Below, in pieces: positions 1 through 9,949 of a stretch of DNA of 64,000 nucleotides (the stretch's first letter is position 1; every line of letters begins with the position of its first letter). A program made the translations under genes and the position numbers. Location of the stretch: NCBI GenBank assembly GCA_016648135.1, contig JADDOH010000168.1, positions 62,001-126,000 on the forward strand, written 5' to 3'. The stretch comes from Agrypnia vestita (Eukaryota > Arthropoda > Insecta > Trichoptera > Phryganeidae). Below the pieces are notes generated by a model. The model searched no databases. It worked only from the letters and a program-made list of their open reading frames with translations, and had not been told where the DNA came from.

Positions 1-504
1 AACATGAATTCTGTATCATTTAGTTTTTAATGCAAGGTATTCTTGCTAGAATTGTGTCTTTTAACAACAATTTATTTCTCCTGTTAAACAAAGGTTATAA
101 GAAAACGACGCACAAGGAAGTGAATATTGAACATTCTTCTTAGCAAGAAGATGGGAGAAAACGTCAGATTCAGGTTTTATTTGATGGTTTATTAAAATGT
201 AATTCTAACACGCATATTTTACACTGCTAGTGTTTTTGCTGCGAGCAATATGCAAATTGGATTATTTAATTATAGTTTCGCGGTAGGGGCGTAGTAAGTT
301 TTCACGATTGTCATGGGAAGATTTTTGTAAGGCAAGAGTTCAGTAGAACTTTTGAAGTACATATTAAAAAAGGAGGAAGCCTCCATTAGATAAATGATTC
401 TCGACTTTTCAGACGACCGAATAAATCATTCAAATATATTATTTATCTATTAGATTCCTTAATGATTGATTATAAACTAACTATTTAAACATTTAGCTGT
501 TTCC
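1..504. other. AT-rich stretch, nothing recognised
   Basis: Read on both strands. No ORF with a recognisable domain, no clear repeat shared with the rest of the window and no RNA-like fold stood out. Confidence 0.5.
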
Positions 505-745
505 CTGCAGAAGTGGGCAGAGAGGAAAGAATGCCATATCCTTCATCTTGGCACACCACTTTTGCTTCGGCTACACTCATATATTTTCTCATACAGGACC
601 ATCCTCCAATATTTGTAGTATATGTTCATGCCAAGTCATTCGAGGATGCCCTCTATTCCTGCTGCCTTCAACACTCGCCACATATATTTTCTTAAACATC
701 CTTTCTTCGCTCATGCGTTCCACATGATCAAACCATATCAGCGAT
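505..745 (-). pseudogene. LINE-alpha copy 1: reverse transcriptase C-terminal tail, broken
   Basis: On the minus strand this reads as the end of a non-LTR retrotransposon endonuclease/reverse transcriptase. The most conserved part is WFDHVERMSEERMFKKIY, where the family usually has WFGHVERM, followed by a SVEG..NRG.PR.TWH..I segment. After that an in-frame stop and a deletion remove most of the NNRRTCM region before AEAKVVCQD resumes. It is 5'-truncated near base 745, as LINE copies commonly are. The same segment occurs at 10,996-11,660, 17,335-17,690 and 56,183-56,485, so this is one family. The LINE clade was not resolved. It is a fossil with no likely function. Confidence 0.75.
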
Positions 746-1190
746 ACTTTCTATCAACTAAATAATTATGGTTAAAAAATATTAATTATTATGTTTCTCA
801 TATTAATTATATAATATTACATAATAATTACATAATATTAATAAGAACGCCGGATGCATGTTGGTTACATTAACAGTTATGCAGTTATTGAGATTTAATT
901 AATGATGATCCATTGATGAATCAGTATTATTTTCTAATTTCTGATGTAAACTCATTTTGGTAGGCCTAACCTTTAAGATTATTAAGTTCGTCACTTCTGT
1001 TTCAAGATTTTTTAAACACAAAAATTTAAATGCTGTTTCCAAATACTAACAAAAATAATCTATTTAGACCTAAAAATAATTTCTACTACGTTGGCTGAAT
1101 TTCAATAATACTTAAAACACTAAAAAAATAAAAAAATAATTCCATACAATTATGATTGTCCATTCTATATCTATATATTAATGAGCTCGG
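746..1190. other. AT-rich stretch, nothing recognised
   Basis: Mostly A/T with short TAATATTA-type runs. I see no coding or structural signal. Confidence 0.5.
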
Positions 1191-1296
1191 ACGACTGAAT
1201 TTTCATTCCGAAATACCTTCATTGGGTCTGCTTTGTCATACTTACGACTGAATTTTCATTCCGAAATACCTTCATTGGGTCTGCTTTGTCATACTT
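1191..1296. repeat. Perfect 53-bp tandem duplication
   Basis: Two head-to-tail copies of a 53-bp unit, 1191-1243 and 1244-1296, both starting ACGACTGAATTTTCATTCCG and ending GTCATACTT. I read no mismatch between them. In a window of old, diverged repeats this identity implies a recent local duplication or an assembly artefact. Confidence 0.95.
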
Positions 1297-1988
1297 GCCA
1301 TGGTTAGTAAGAATTTGGCTTGGTCTCCATATTTGATTTTACACAATATTGACTTAATGTACGCAATAACAGCCTATTTATAGAGAAACACGCCATTGCG
1401 AGAGCCTAGGTTAAAATAAATATTATATGAATATAAAGCTTTTAATACATGTGAATTTTTTCGCAATGTGAAAATAACAGATATTTTTCTCTGAAGGAAT
1501 GTGCCTCATAATTCGTTATGAATTCATTGCAACCATCGTGTGAATGTTGACTTGCACGCGAGAAAAATTTAAATAAGCCATCGTTATAATATATTGAAGA
1601 ACTTATGAACGTACTCGCTAGCGTACTCGCAGGCATGTTGGAAGATTGAACGCTGAAGTACGGAGCGAAGCGAAGTCAAAATAACCATCATTTGTTTACA
1701 TTACACTTTATAATTTTTGCGATACGTATTAAAGTTAAATGAAACTGAATTTTCATTTGAAACTTGAATTTTTACCCGAGTGTACATAAAACATTTACAT
1801 TAAATCTGTAATACAGAAACTTTTTTTTTTTATTATTACAAATACATTTCTAAAATGAGAGATACAGAAAAATCAATGATTAACGCAATAATAAAATCCA
1901 AAATTAAAAGTTTTAAAATTTTTATATTTTATGAATTTATTATTCATTAATTTGAAGCCATAATGGAAAGTATAACATAAATTATTAC
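1297..1988. other. AT-rich stretch, nothing recognised
   Basis: No domain-bearing ORF. It includes a short CpG-rich spot near 1640-1675 and long A/T runs. Confidence 0.45.
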
Positions 1989-2452
1989 TAAAATAACACA
2001 CAAATCACTTTATTTTCACCACTTTATTGCATATAAAATCTACATGTTACTAGCAATGTTGAGTCGGATTTTGCAAAACATTTAATAGAATATGACCATA
2101 CTTTTAATATTAATAAAGGTTAGCTCACATATTAGTTATAAGATCCCACAAGTTGTGAAATTGTGAAAAGTGTTCATATTAATTCAAATATAATAAATAA
2201 CCAGATAAAATTTGTCCACAACCCACTATTGAATATTTTTACACTTAAGATTCCATCCCCTTCCGATGACATTCCATAATTAACACCTTCGAATCCCCCC
2301 TCACCGTCCTCTTCATCGTAACACACTTGCATGGTTTATATTTTTCAATTTCAATACACAAACAATTCTGAAGTAGGAAACATTGTTCTCGAAAAATGTA
2401 GATTTTATATCTAATGAAGTGGTGAAAACAAAGTGATTTGTGTTTTATTTTA
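1989..2452. repeat. PLE-like end fragment flanked by about 56-bp inverted repeats
   Basis: Bases 1989-2044 and 2397-2452 are inverted copies of each other (right arm starts ATGTAGATTTTATATCTAAT). The right arm carries a tail, AATGAAGTGGTGAAAACAAA, also seen in variant form after the hammerhead-like motifs at 5293 and 44,174 and in the fragment ending near 16,785. Between the arms lies a C-rich tract (about 2257-2325), and just before the right arm a decayed hammerhead-like core (2370-2402: CTGAAGT, A, hairpin, GAAA). Similar pieces near PLE endonuclease remnants elsewhere in the window suggest this is a Penelope-like terminal repeat in inverted arrangement. That assignment is inference. Confidence 0.6.
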
Positions 2453-2576
2453 ATAATAATGTCACCACAAAGTTAGAACGTTCATTCAGAAGAAAAAATA
2501 ATCTTCGTACAATAATTATTATTCTATTGTAATCGGCTGGTACTTTGTGGAATTATTATTAATCGCAAATCAAATA

Positions 2577-2705
2577 AAACACAATTTATTTTTTTAATAG
2601 GTTTAAATCACAATATTTTTGGTAACACCAACCGGTTTCGGAATCGCACCATCCGTCTATTTCCCTACATTTATTACCCCCTTCCCTGTCACCCACTCAC
2701 TTTGA
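2577..2705 (-). repeat. PLE-like end fragment, opposite orientation
   Basis: On the minus strand it runs from a C-rich-equivalent tract (CCCCCTTCCC on plus, 2677-2690) through CCGAAACCGGTTGG, the 3' half of a hammerhead-like motif, into an AT-rich tail ending TTGTGTTTT. This is the same order as the 1989-2452 fragment. The CTGANGA half is not intact. Confidence 0.45.
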
Positions 2706-3049
2706 CATATGACACTAATTTTATTTATTTATTTATTTAATTATTTTGATTAAAGACATACTTACAGCGTCGATGATAATAAATACATTTATTACAAGCA
2801 AAAGACGAAAAATGGTTATGTTAAGTCTCCAATTAAGAGTGTCCACAGCATGCAGTTATATTTTTTTTTAAATACACATTAAAACTGAAGTAATTTTAAA
2901 AATAGAAATGATTTTAAAAATACTCCAAACAGTCAATAAAATAATGCTTAACGTTGAAAATAATGTCATACAAGGTACACACACAAATGGGTTGCCAAAA
3001 AAATTTAATTGCCAACACTGTTTTAATAATGTTCAGTATGTAGTTTACC
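2706..3049. other. AT-rich stretch with a TTTA microsatellite
   Basis: A short (TTTA)n run lies at about 2720-2740. Nothing else is recognised. Confidence 0.5.
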
Positions 3050-3084
3050 CTGAAGAAGGAAACAGTAGTTCCGAAAGCGGTTAG
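3050..3084 (+). ncRNA. Hammerhead-like ribozyme motif (a)
   Basis: CTGAAGA at 3050-3056, one extra A, stem GGAA / TTCC, then GAAA at 3073-3076. Later positions deviate: GAAAG instead of GAAAC, and the first stem I pair is lost. This copy is therefore probably inactive. It belongs to a recurrent set in this window (see 5293, 7082, 10,405, 20,566, 44,174). Confidence 0.4.
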
Positions 3085-3275
3085 TGTTTTAAAAGTGAAT
3101 ATAGAAGTATCAATACCAGCTGCGAAAATCTACGTATACTAGTTCTTGAGAAAAGACACAGATACATTTAGCACAGTACATTCAAACAAATGAAAGATTC
3201 TCAGATTTTAATATAATATATAGAACTTTCAAAATTTGATGTGTGGATGCTCTTACGAAGAAATTGGTAAACGTT

Positions 3276-3390
3276 GCATTGTGTACAGTGATCACTTAAG
3301 CCAGCTTGTACAGGTCGTAAGCCTTGGGCAATCATATAAAAAGACTTCACATGCGTTTCTCATATGCATAGCTTTGTCTCTGTAATTTAT
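3276..3390 (+). repeat. Dispersed repeat family H, copy 1
   Basis: Starts near GTGTACAGTGATCACTTAAG, continues AGGTCGTAAGCC, then AAAAAGACTTC and AGCTTTGTCTCTGT. The same ordered blocks recur at 36,461-36,570 (+), 42,540-42,722 (+), 48,540-48,628 (-) and, as a part, 53,520-53,568 (-). No coding capacity and no clear terminal inverted repeats. The class is unknown. Confidence 0.75.
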
Positions 3391-4054
3391 CTATAAATTT
3401 AACTAAAATTTATCTTAATTAATTAAGTGACTTTGTGCTTATTTAATTTTTATTATTGTTCTTTACTCCACCCCATAATATAATTCCACAGTAATACTAT
3501 TAAATCATGGACTCCATTCATTCCGAGTAAATATAGTATATTATATCAGTTGGCTATTGAATTTTGTACTGTTGAATTAATCGATGGCTATGGATAAAGA
3601 CAATAAGTCATTGTTTCCTCAATGCAAGGAAGTGGTAAAGTATATTTTCCCATGTTATTGTTGGTTGGCCGTTTACGTGACGTACGCTTTCAGGGACGGC
3701 ACGACCAGTAAGGCAGTAAGGTTGCTAAGGTCAAAGGGGAGTTAATATTATAATTTATTTTACTATCCTTGTATAAGAGGGATATTCACGTTAGGGTGGA
3801 AAGAAACAATTGCTTCAATTGCTGCAAGCTTTGACTTGCTTGGAAGCCACGATAACTTATTAAAAAATATCAATTTGTGCGAAACAAAAAGTGTCAAATA
3901 TTTAGAAGAGAGATAAATGATATTTGAAGAGATGACATCAGGAAAATAAATAAATATAAAATGTGCAATATACATTTTTAGTGTTTTTATATATTATATT
4001 AATTTAATAATTTATTTATTTAAATGTTTCATTGTTAAAGCGTCATCTAATAAT
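3391..4054. other. AT-rich stretch, nothing recognised
   Basis: No recognisable domain or repeat. A 70-codon minus-strand ORF at 3763-3975 has no recognisable features. Confidence 0.45.
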
Positions 4055-4245
4055 ATTATGCGGAGCATTGGTTTGTATGTTTTGATAATTACCTTAGACA
4101 GCGTCATCATAGATTGTCTCATATTCTAATATACAGAACCAACCTGTTAATGGTTATACCAGTTGAAAGAGCTACTGCTATGCCGAACAATATCACTCTG
4201 GACATTGATCTGTTCCATGTCTCTGAGAGTATTTTCATGGGCGCG
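4055..4245. repeat. Dispersed repeat family K, copy 1
   Basis: Shares ordered blocks with 46,030-46,200: CGGAGCATTG, TTCTAATATACAGAACCAA (variant in the other copy), GAGCTACTGCTATG / GAGCTTCGGCTATG, GACATTGATCTGTTCCATGT / GATATTGATTTGTTTCATGT. Moderately diverged, so old. Class unknown. Confidence 0.65.
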
Positions 4246-5152
4246 CATGGGAAGATATATAAATTAATAATTGAAGATATGTGAAGTTAGTAATCTATAT
4301 TGATTTTCCTTTTAAATATTTATGACTGAAATATTTGATGATATATTGGCATTAATTCAAAGTGTCTTGGGTGGCTGCCAAATTTGATGACCTGTGATTT
4401 GTACAGGCAATAAATTACTCATTATAGGGAAAGTATGCCGCACCTCTTTTACTAAATCTCTAGTGATTGGTCGTGTCGGATGCTGGGTCAGTGAGGCTCG
4501 ATTGTCAAGACAGCATCACAGAAGAATAAAAAGTCACACGACGGTAATTGCAGGCGAGAACATCGGAGGAAGCATTGTCTAGTAAGTTATGTGTGTCATT
4601 CGTGTCTATGATGAGTGACTTCTCTCAGTAGTAATTTATAAATAATTGTTTTCTGATTCGCGCAGTAAACTACTGACGTTTTTCTATTAATATAATCGCG
4701 GTGTAGAAATTTTGTATATTCGTGAACTACCTTTCTCAAATTATAGTGAAATTGATGGAAGATAAGAAGGCTATTCAACAAGCTTGTTTTCATTGTCATG
4801 TCGACGTTGTAAGTATATATTAAAATAAAATCAGTCACAGGTATAAATAGGGGGACAGAGGTCTGGAAATGAGCAGCTTGTAGCATTTATTTACTGAATA
4901 TTTTCTGCTTAAGAATTATATAGACTTGAATATTTTAAGATTAATACTGTACTGTACTATAAAACGATTGTACGCTGTAAAATAAATCATATTTTATTGA
5001 TGATTATCCAGAACACAACCAATTTATATCACTTATAAAGATAGAATTATTAATATATTTTCTAAACAATATATTTGTTTTAAAATTGCTAGTAGATTAT
5101 ATTTATACAACATGATTATTTGGTATAAAAATGGAATTGGAGATAAAATTAA
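4246..5152. other. No recognised gene
   Basis: A less AT-rich spot at 4440-4580 holds a 62-codon plus-strand ORF (4394-4582) without a recognisable domain. The rest is A/T-rich. Confidence 0.4.
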
Positions 5153-5387
5153 ATAAGACATTTAAGAATAAACTAAATACTAAGTTTTAAACCATTTTAT
5201 TGCTATATGTTTGTCAACTAGTTTCGGTTTGACTCAACCTTATTCAGGACAATTATAATATAGACTGACAGACAGTCTATATTATAATTTTCCTGAAGAA
5301 GGTTGAGTCCAACCGAAACTAGTTGACAAACATATAGCAATAAAGTGGTTTAAAACTTAGTATTTAGTTTATTCTTAAAGGTCTTAT
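5153..5387. repeat. Fold-back element with about 110-bp inverted arms
   Basis: The left arm begins ATAAGACATTTAAG at 5153 and the right arm ends in its inverted counterpart GTCTTAT at 5387. The arms meet around 5265-5275, where CAGTCTATATTATAAT and its complement flank only a few bases. Each arm contains one hammerhead-like motif (plus strand 5293-5326; minus strand, decayed, 5224-5251) and the AATAAAGTGGTTTAAAACTT-type tail. The arms differ at a handful of positions. No convincing target-site duplication is visible. Confidence 0.9.
5293..5326 (+). ncRNA. Hammerhead-like ribozyme motif (b)
   Basis: CTGAAGA (5293-5299), extra A, stem GGTTG / CAACC (5301-5305, 5310-5314), GAAAC (5315-5319), TA, GT, T. 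C5292-G5325 and T5291-A5326 can form the first two stem I pairs on either side of the predicted cleavage point. This matches the order of a minimal type I hammerhead with a two-nucleotide stem III loop. The one departure from the classical core is the extra nucleotide before stem II. Activity is not shown. Confidence 0.5.
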
Positions 5388-5487
5388 AATGTCAAGCCAC
5401 AAAGTGCTTTCTTGCTTTGAAAAGACAAAATGAAATATTTTTCTTTAAGAATTTAATCGTCAATCAAACACAATAATTTAGTTGTCT

Positions 5488-5700
5488 GTCTATCGTAAAC
5501 TCCGTAAATTAAAATATTACATAATAAGAGTGTGACACGTAATCAGCGCGCGGCATAATATGTTGCGCAAGTCGTTATTATCATTTCCCGTGATTTTTCA
5601 CAATTTCACCGCGGCAGTCTGGTAATATTAAATCTGGGAACGCGCCATCCCCGGATAGAATGGAGGTTCGTTGGTTCGAATCCCGGTAGCAGTTAAAATA
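5488..5700 (+). repeat. Dispersed repeat family G, copy 1, with tRNA-like B box
   Basis: Contains AGTGTGACACGTAATCAGCG, shared in variant form with 39,118-39,145, and a TGATTTTTCAC block shared with 39,190. At the right end, GGTTCGAATCCCGG (5663 onward) resembles a Pol III B box, so part of this may derive from a tRNA-related SINE. No full cloverleaf could be drawn. Confidence 0.5.
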
Positions 5701-7080
5701 TTTTTTCGTTTATTTGATTTTTCTGTATGTCTTTTCTAATTGATTAATAAAAAATTGTTTAATAATTCAAGTATTTCGTGGCTGCTGGTCCCTTCGTCAG
5801 ACGTGCAAAATAACGTAGAAATAGTGATATTACTATATTAGTTTAATAGATACCGTACAATCAATATTGAAATACCAGGATAATTTTTCATTGAGCAATT
5901 TAAACCGTAGAAATCAATAAAATAAGAATCCTTCCTTGGAAACCTACGCAGACAATTATTTATATCTTTCCATTGTGTAGTGAAGTATACAATAGTTTGC
6001 CTTGGAGATACAAGTGTCTTTGAAATCAACCCACAATCTAATTAATCAAAAATTTAACTGGGCTCTCTGACCACTTTGTTCTCCTGTGAGAATAAAATGA
6101 ATTACTTTATCCGAAATGACGAGACGATGAATGTTTTTAACATATGTGAGCAGATTGACATTTAACGTTAAAACTGAATGCATTTTAATTTGAGGATGAG
6201 GAGGAGGTGATGAAGAAATCGGTATTCATGACAGCTGGCCTCTGAACTGAAAAGATCTCTGACATTAATTTCTTTGCATTCATTCGTTCGTTAAATTATT
6301 TCACTACGTAATCTTGATGAGCAATGTGCCAAAAGTAACACATATTTTTAGTAAATACTTTTCTATTTTGATTACTTAATAATTGTATATTTCAATGATA
6401 TGTGTATTTAATGTTTTATAAAAAAATATTGTTAATTTTTTAAATTCATCTACATTAAATTCCTACAGAGGCAAGTGTGTTGACAAAAACATTTCATCTA
6501 GCCAATTAGATGTAAGAGAGCTTTTAGAGGCTTTCATGTTCATAAAATCGAATTCGTAGATTAAAGTACATGTTAATTTGTATACAAACGAATTGCATTG
6601 ATACAATGAATATATTAAAGTTGCTGGAGCAGCTCGAAGACACTTGTAATTAGGGATATTTCTTTGAGTGTGCAATATGTTATGCATTGTTTTTTTTTAT
6701 ATATTCTCTACCTAGTATTCTGTTATTGTCTTATTTAAAAAAGAAATCAGAAATAGGATAGTTCAACCTAGGAATAATATGGTGAGATCAAGACATTTCT
6801 CAAGTATATTCTTTTAATCGGATCGACGTAAAATTATATGGTTATGAAAATCCGAGACGGAATTTTTTAATCACGCCCGACTACAGGTAGTTCAGCGAGA
6901 AGAAAGGTATCCTCTTTTTGACATTTATTTATTTCTAAAAAAATTTCCAATAATTGCGACTATCAAGAACTTAATTTAACTTAACTTAATTATGTAAATT
7001 ATTTAAACAAATTTTCAAATAATTTAGAAAAACAAAAGACATTATTCATTTTGATATTTTGATATATACCTATATAACAC
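5701..7080. other. AT-rich stretch, nothing recognised
   Basis: Several 60-75-codon ORFs (for example 5838-6029 and 6463-6687, both minus) show no domain, compositional bias or repeat relation. Confidence 0.45.
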
Positions 7081-7117
7081 CCTGACGATGGAAAGGTATT
7101 TCCGAAACATGGAGGTA
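7081..7117 (+). ncRNA. Hammerhead-like ribozyme motif (c)
   Basis: CTGACGA (7082-7088), extra T, stem GGAAA / TTTCC with loop GGTA, GAAAC (7104-7108), AT, then GG where other copies have GT. Stem I can form C7081-G7114, C7080-G7115 and A7079-T7116. Here the second pair is C-G, while copies b, d, e and f have T-A, a compensatory difference that supports a real helix. The GT to GG change would probably impair this copy. Confidence 0.45.
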
Positions 7118-7617
7118 TTATTAATCAAATAATATAAGTAGATATAATACAATCAATTTTTTTTTTAAATGTCAATCTACAATGTTGCTGAATCAATTAA
7201 AAAAAATATTTATTTCTTGTTCATCTTTTCGTTTCTAAATGCTACATATTAATTTCGGCTGTTTTTTTTGTTATCTATTGTTAATTTACGGAAGCATTTC
7301 ACAACTGTTGATTTTTTTAAAGTGTCTTCATGTTGTTTTAAAATAAAGAAAAGTATCTAGGTATTCAGATCCTAAAATAATTTTACAGGTTTTAAGCTTT
7401 CGCAAGAATAGAAGATAGCGCGCGTGATCACAGAATAGCTTATTTTTTGACTATTGAGTTCTAGTATACAGAGGTGTGTTAATGAATCTTTTAAGAATAT
7501 AGAAAATAATTATTTTTTGAGGAGTGATCATTTTACTCGATTTCCATCGCTACAAATGCGTGACAATAATACATGAATGCTGCGTATCCACAGACATTTA
7601 CAAAAAAATGAGTTAAA
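7118..7617. other. AT-rich stretch, nothing recognised
   Basis: Homopolymeric T and A runs. No recognised feature. Confidence 0.45.
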
Positions 7618-7793
7618 AGTGTGGCTTATTGGTGTAGTAGGCATGACGCTCGCTTTGTGATCTGGTAATCGGTGGTTCGAGCCCCATTGGCAGACATCAG
7701 CATTCCTATTTTCGTAACACAAGCGTTTAGCTTATTTTAAAAACTGTTAGAATATTGATGCGACACGTATTCCGTGGTCTCATATTTAAAAAA
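7618..7793 (+). repeat. SINE-A copy 1 (tRNA-derived SINE)
   Basis: The head carries an A-box-like TGGTGTAGTAGG (7630-7641) and a B box GGTTCGAGCCC (7673-7683), spaced about as in a tRNA gene. The body follows: AACACAAGCGTTTAGCTTAT, then AATATTGATGCGACACGTAT and TCCGTGGTCTCAT, ending in A-rich sequence. The same body recurs at 30,492, 34,518, 57,793 (-) and 59,790 (-), always on the 3' side of the tRNA-like head where a head is present. This is the architecture of a Pol III-transcribed SINE mobilised by a LINE. Confidence 0.8.
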
Positions 7794-8199
7794 GCTGCAT
7801 TAGTCAATTATATTATTTCTCTATTAGTTGTCGTAAGTTTGTCTCCAATTTTAACTTTACATTTTATTATTTATACATTTTACTACTTTATTACCTTGTT
7901 TATGAATGCATTGTTTTTATTTTACTGTTTTGAAAATGTTATTGTAACTGTAGATATTTATTCCTATGCTATACACATGTCTGCTTTTATAGAGAAGAAG
8001 AAATTTGATTATGTTGTTAATCTACCTATATGTTAATTTATGTCTTTTGATTAACCCTTGAAAATTAAAAAAAGTTTTAACATGATGTGTTGGAATTGTT
8101 TTCATTGTTCAAACCTTTTTTCAAACCTTGATAGATTGACAAAGGTACATTAATTTGTTCCGAGCCATGAATCAGAAGAGTAAACAGATGCTTAACTAG
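7794..8199 (+). other. Unassigned 93-codon ORF region
   Basis: An ORF at 7755-8036 overlaps the SINE-A tail. It encodes a very hydrophobic, T-rich translation that simply reflects base composition. I do not consider it a gene. Confidence 0.3.
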
Positions 8200-8560
8200 G
8201 AATGCAGGAAATTCCTTTCACCGTCATTTCTTTTCGTGTCAAGACAACTGCCTCAACTTTTTCGGTGACGTCACGTGCTCAGGCAAGCGGGAAAATGCCT
8301 CTATTTTTAATTGTAACGTTAATTATTGTCGTTAACAAAGGCTGTTGTTAAAACATCGTTAGTCCGACCACAACCGCGGGACAAGCCTCAATCGTGAGAT
8401 TAGACTCACAGCACAGACCTGCGTACAGATCTCGCTGCACACTCGAGTCGTGGTGCACAAGTTCGTTGTGTAATTCCGGCCCGAGCCGCGAATTGTAACA
8501 CCGGGATGGTGTTTTGTGATTCCGATTCTCGGTAAAATGTTGAGGAATTTTAATATGTGG
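8200..8560 (+). promoter_or_regulatory. Candidate promoter / 5' exon, GC-richer unique sequence
   Basis: This 350-bp stretch is clearly less AT-rich than its surroundings and shares no repeat with the window. It contains GGTGACGTCACGTG (8260 onward), overlapping a CRE palindrome TGACGTCA and an E-box CACGTG. A possible 5' splice donor TCG/GTAAAAT lies at about 8531. A 27-codon ORF starts at 8537. No TATA box or convincing initiator could be paired with it. A conserved enhancer or an unrecognised repeat are alternatives. Confidence 0.25.
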
Positions 8561-9354
8561 TTGTTTCGTCTAATGACAGTGAAAATATTCTCTCCGCACC
8601 GCTCGTCACGAGAGACTTAAGTTAATCTTAATATGAATACTTTTACGTACAGAGTGGGTTTAAAGTTAGTTAAAGAAAATTAAGTATTAAATAATTATAT
8701 CATAGAAACGATAGGTATATGCGAAAGAATATTCGTGAAATTGTGCTTGAGAGACTTAAATTATAATGTTTTGAAATTTTCAATAAAAGTCAATAAAATA
8801 GCCAATGAAAGACCGCTCTCTCCGTGTTTAGTTCTATACTATAGTTTACCTGCCTTTCCAGGTGAGTTACGAAGTCTCTTCCATGCATACGCACCATAAG
8901 ATTTTTATTGTATGAAAGGCGCGGCCCATAGTCAGTGTTGCACTTGGGTACACTACTTGGAAGAACAAAATAAACAGTGTCCGGTATCGATTGTTCAGGA
9001 CGTTTCGATCCGTATATTGTTGTTGAAAAAAGTAATGTTATATGTATATGTTTATCTTGCTTAAATTTGTAATAAAAAATTTCGTTCACTACCTCTTATA
9101 ATGTAACTTATCTATCTTTACTTTTAGTCCACCGGGTAGACTTAAGTATATACTCTAAGAAAATATGTAAATTAATTATAAGTATGAGACACTTATACCA
9201 TTCATGCCAAGATTTGTGTTAATCTCTTAATAAAATATTTTAAAAATATCTTTTCATTAATAATAATAATCATGTGTGACTAGCAGAAAGCGACACAATG
9301 ATAGCTGCTGCGTGACAACGTCAGTTTTACTGCAAAACTTATATTTCAATGTTA
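8561..9354. other. No recognised gene
   Basis: A 99-codon minus-strand ORF (8790-9089) has no recognisable domain. Otherwise AT-rich. Confidence 0.4.
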
Positions 9355-9505
9355 TGTCTATCTGTCCGTAACTTTGTGTAACGTCGGTAATTTCGTTCGG
9401 TAAAAAAACGTAATTAAAGGACTGGAGAAGGGGCTTGAACCCCGGGCGAGCAAACCTGAAGGCGGCAACCTAGCGACGTTGCCGCCACCGCATGTGCATG
9501 ACCCG
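9355..9505. repeat. Family G copy 2 next to a minus-strand tRNA-like segment
   Basis: CTGTCCGTAACTTTGTGTAA (9361 onward) and GTAATTTCGTTCG match 36,380-36,420. Immediately right, the minus strand reads GGGGTTCAAGCCCC, a perfect B-box-like stem-loop, preceded by a GC-rich head. This repeats the juxtaposition seen at 5488-5700. No anticodon arm could be placed with confidence. Confidence 0.45.
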
Positions 9506-9830
9506 TCAGAAATACAACACATATAGGACTTAGGAAAGGCGCGAAGTAGCGTTCCGTCATTTTTGACGGATTACAACTAGTTTATTCTAAAAAGGTACAT
9601 AGTCTAGCACGATTTTTACTTAAATTAACAAATAACAATCCACGATTTTAACTGTAAAATTATTTTAATGTGTACGTAATTAAAAACTTATCTTACGTTT
9701 AACGAGTAACTGCAGTGACTATCATCCTGCTGTGAGATGTCGCCGGGTGATTATACAAAGAGAACTAATATATTTTGATTTACATTAAATTGAACTTTGT
9801 AATACAGACAAGTTGAGTTAAATTTATCAC
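9506..9830. other. AT-rich stretch with a 16-bp palindrome
   Basis: CCGTCATTTTTGACGG at 9554-9569 is a perfect hairpin with its reverse complement at 20,783. Nothing else is recognised. Confidence 0.5.
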
Positions 9831-9866
9831 AACCACAGTTTCGAGGGGAGCAGTCCCTCTCATCAT
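9831..9866 (-). ncRNA. Decayed hammerhead-like motif downstream of PLE endonuclease
   Basis: On the minus strand: ATGATGA (C3 replaced by A), stem GAGGG / CCCTC with a 7-nt loop, GAAAC, then TGTGG where active-looking copies have NNGT. It lies about 85 bp downstream, on the same strand, of the PLE endonuclease remnant ending near 9950. The position matches the motif at 44,174. Two core changes make activity unlikely. Confidence 0.4.
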
Positions 9867-9949
9867 CATAAATTTATAACTAACCTAAATACAGAAATTT
9901 TGTCATCTTATTTGAGTGGAGGAGCAGTGGAAAGATTTATTTTGGGTTT

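Noticed and set aside
7620..7700. Functional tRNA gene
   Set aside because: No closed cloverleaf, and the downstream body is shared with four other loci.
7755..8036. Small membrane protein suggested by a hydrophobic 93-codon ORF
   Set aside because: Hydrophobicity follows from T-rich sequence. The start lies inside the SINE-A tail.
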